From an uncultured Verrucomicrobium sp. (GTDB lineage: Bacteria > Verrucomicrobiota > Verrucomicrobiia > Methylacidiphilales > GAS474), in assembly GCA_903889845.1 (NCBI GenBank), contig CAISZB010000120.1, positions 1-6,218 on the forward strand: DNA of 6,218 nucleotides, in the 5' to 3' direction. The position numbers and the translations under genes are program-made. Under the pieces are notes generated by a model. The model did no database searches. It saw only the letters and a program-made list of their open reading frames with translations, and had not been told where the DNA came from. Shown here piece by piece: positions 4,826 through 6,218 of this stretch. Positions within the stretch are counted from its first letter, which is position 1. The number at the start of each line of letters is the position of its first letter.

Positions 4826-5620
4826 ATGGTCGGGCGCGGTTGTCGTTCCGTTTTGGGCTATGCCGTTTTCGCGGCAGCACTGGCCGTGCTCCCCTCCCGG
4901 GCGGCGGACCCTGTATCGACCCCGGTCGCCCCGGTTCAGATTACCCCCCAGGGCGATGCGAGCACTTCCATGCCGCCGCCCGCCGCCGCGCCCGTTTCGG
5001 CGGCGCCCAAGCCGACTTCCTCCTCGGGCTTCGCCTCCTCCCCGGCCTCGGGCAAGCAGAGCTCGATGATGGACAAGATGTTTCAGGGGAAGGGCGATCT
5101 CAGCCAGTTCAATACGCAACGTTCGGTCTTCGACGGGAAGAACGCGCCGTTCGACATGAAGCAGCTGAACCTCATCGACCAGCAGGCGAAGATCGGGGGG
5201 AGGGACGTCTACGCGCCGATGCTCGACTCCTTCGACAAGCGGATCGACACGCCGCAGGCGGGCGTCTTCCAGGGGATGTCCCCCATGTCCTCGGCGGCGA
5301 CGACGGCGATGGGCTCCCAGGCCTCCGTCTTCGACTCGAAGCGCGCGCCCGGCTTCGACAAGTCCGTGTCGGTTCCCGCCTACAAGGGGCCCGAGGCCGA
5401 CAAGCTGAACAACCCGAAGCCCTTCGCCCAGGGCATGGGCATCGACGACGGGATCATCCAGCGGATCCGCAACGGGGGCAGCTATGACGCGACGATTTCC
5501 CTGGAGGAAGTCCGCGACCTCATCAACAAGGATGTGAAGGGGGCCAGCCTCCAGATTCCGATTCCGGCCATCCCGCCTGCGACGACGGCGACGCCCGCCC
5601 CGACTACGGCGAAACCTTGA
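4826..5620 (+). CDS. Secreted low-complexity protein of unknown function
   Basis: I do not recognise this 264-residue protein. ATG 4826 is preferred over an earlier in-frame ATG at 4697, because the latter lies inside the phosphatase gene and gives an unconserved-looking basic extension, while 4826 opens a clear signal peptide: basic start, hydrophobic LGYAVFAAALAVL (10-22), cleavage near SRA-A (26-27). The mature protein begins with a Pro/Ala/Ser-rich region (about 28-78), as in cell-wall or periplasmic linkers. It continues with a segment holding two copies of an SVFD.K.AP.FD motif (100-110 and 167-178), then a short helical-looking part near SLEEVRDLINKDV (225-237), and ends in a Pro/Thr/Ala-rich tail (244-264). 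No enzymatic motif or membrane anchor is seen. It is probably periplasmic or extracellular. Its 3' end overlaps the convergent BsuPI-domain gene. Confidence 0.75.
   Translation: MVGRGCRSVLGYAVFAAALAVLPSRAADPVSTPVAPVQITPQGDASTSMPPPAAAPVSAAPKPTSSSGFASSPASGKQSSMMDKMFQGKGDLSQFNTQRSVFDGKNAPFDMKQLNLIDQQAKIGGRDVYAPMLDSFDKRIDTPQAGVFQGMSPMSSAATTAMGSQASVFDSKRAPGFDKSVSVPAYKGPEADKLNNPKPFAQGMGIDDGIIQRIRNGGSYDATISLEEVRDLINKDVKGASLQIPIPAIPPATTATPAPTTAKP
5604..5620. other. Tail-to-tail coding overlap of two convergent genes
   Basis: The + strand secreted-protein gene ends with TGA at 5618-5620, and the - strand BsuPI-domain gene ends with TAG read from 5606-5604. The two coding regions therefore share 17 bases. 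No terminator can lie between the genes, so each transcript must run into the other gene's antisense strand unless a factor-dependent stop acts inside the coding sequence. Confidence 0.85.
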
Positions 5621-6194
5621 GCGGCGCCGTGGTGCCGATCTCGGGATAATTCGAGAGGTGGAAATCGACCGTGTAGGTCCCGGCGATCAGCGGGGCGTAG
5701 AGATGGTCGAGGGGGATCATCTCCGTGTAGCCGACCTGATCGGTCGGGTTCACCATGAGGATGCCGACTTCGTCGAGGAAGCGCTTGTCCAGGGACCAGC
5801 GGTAGACCGTCTGGCCCGCCGGGTTCTTCAGGAGGAGCTCGAAGCGCTGGGAAGTGGGGAAGGAGAGGGTGTAGGTCCGCTTCCCGATGTTTTTCACGAC
5901 GAAGGAGACCTTCAGCAGGTGCGCCCCGGAGGCGTCGGCCGCATAGGAGGCGAGGGAGAGGCCCTTCGGATCGGTTTCGAGAGTCGTCTTGAAGTCCTGG
6001 AAGTCGATCGTGTTCGCCTTCTGGATGCGGGCCGGATCGCCGTCGAAGATGCTGAAGCGGCCGTGACCGGTGGTGGTGTTGGCCGTGTTGGCGGCGTTGT
6101 CGCGGCTCGGGTTGATGTCGATGGCGCGGAGCAGGGCGGGGGCGAGGGTGAAGAGGGCGAGGGCGAGGCCAAAAAAGGCGCGGGAGCGAACCAT
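5604..6194 (-). CDS. Secreted BsuPI-like (intracellular proteinase inhibitor) domain protein
   Basis: This 196-residue protein starts with a signal peptide (basic MVRSR, hydrophobic 7-22, likely cleavage after LLRA at 24). A linker follows, rich in Asn and Thr (NTANTTT, 37-42). Residues about 92-195 resemble the BsuPI domain, the beta-sandwich of the Bacillus subtilis intracellular proteinase inhibitor: LLKVSFVVKNIGKRTYTLSF, then SQRFELLLKN and VYRWSLDKRF (130-139), and a closing AGTYTVDFHL strand (171-180). Such domains may inhibit serine proteases or simply serve as binding modules; inhibition is not proven for this protein. Unlike the Bacillus prototype, this one appears exported. The start is backed by GGAG (6206-6209 on the opposite strand), 11 bases upstream. 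The gene converges on the secreted-protein gene and shares its last 17 bases with it. Its promoter lies beyond the right edge. Confidence 0.8.
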   Translation of the reverse strand: MVRSRAFFGLALALFTLAPALLRAIDINPSRDNAANTANTTTGHGRFSIFDGDPARIQKANTIDFQDFKTTLETDPKGLSLASYAADASGAHLLKVSFVVKNIGKRTYTLSFPTSQRFELLLKNPAGQTVYRWSLDKRFLDEVGILMVNPTDQVGYTEMIPLDHLYAPLIAGTYTVDFHLSNYPEIGTTAPLKVSP

Positions 6195-6218
6195 CCCGGT
6201 ATTTTCTCCGGCGCGTCC

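Noticed and set aside
3466..4827. Very long open frame on the - strand (453 codons)
   Set aside because: It lies opposite three well-supported + strand genes (response regulator end, membrane protein, phosphatase). Its Gly/Asp/Val/Arg-rich product has no motif; such frames arise from GC-rich codon bias.

Overview
This is a gene-dense, GC-rich bacterial window. Codons end strongly in G or C and intergenic gaps are short. It contains seven complete protein genes, one gene cut by the left edge, and one possible 17-codon leader ORF. There are no rRNA or tRNA genes, CRISPR arrays, insertion sequences or phage genes. No gene names the organism directly. A flavodoxin-less CysJ-type reductase, an alpha-E/transglutaminase pair, a secreted BsuPI-type protein and several starts without Shine-Dalgarno sequences fit the Verrucomicrobiota (PVC group) best. 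That placement is inference.

Left part (1-1747, + strand): the C-terminal part of an alpha-E domain protein, probably the tail of a larger ATP-grasp/alpha-E fusion, followed after 9 bases by a transglutaminase-like cysteine protease or amidase with an intact Cys-His-Asp triad. The two form an operon. This pairing belongs to a widespread but experimentally poorly understood group predicted to make and remove peptide or amide linkages.

Intergenic 1748-1866 is the only AT-rich stretch. It is dense in possible signals: a 7-bp hairpin, a 10-bp-period direct repeat, -10-like and -35-like hexamers, and a 17-codon ORF whose ribosome site lies in the hairpin arm. Not all of these can be functional together.

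Middle (1867-3036): a CysJ-like FAD/NADPH reductase lacking the FMN (flavodoxin) domain, apparently monocistronic. After a 71-base gap with a candidate promoter comes a three-gene run (3108-4758): a single-domain CheY-like response regulator, a small one-helix membrane protein of unknown function with a charged tail, and an inositol-monophosphatase family enzyme. Spacing of 19 and 30 bases suggests co-transcription.

Right part: a secreted low-complexity protein of unknown function (4826-5620, +) meets a convergent, secreted BsuPI-like proteinase-inhibitor-domain protein (6194-5604, -). Their coding 3' ends overlap by 17 bases.

Most of the window looks like ordinary chromosomal content. The parts most worth a second look are the 1748-1866 leader region, the flavodoxin-less reductase, the alpha-E/transglutaminase module, and the repeat-bearing secreted protein next to the BsuPI gene.
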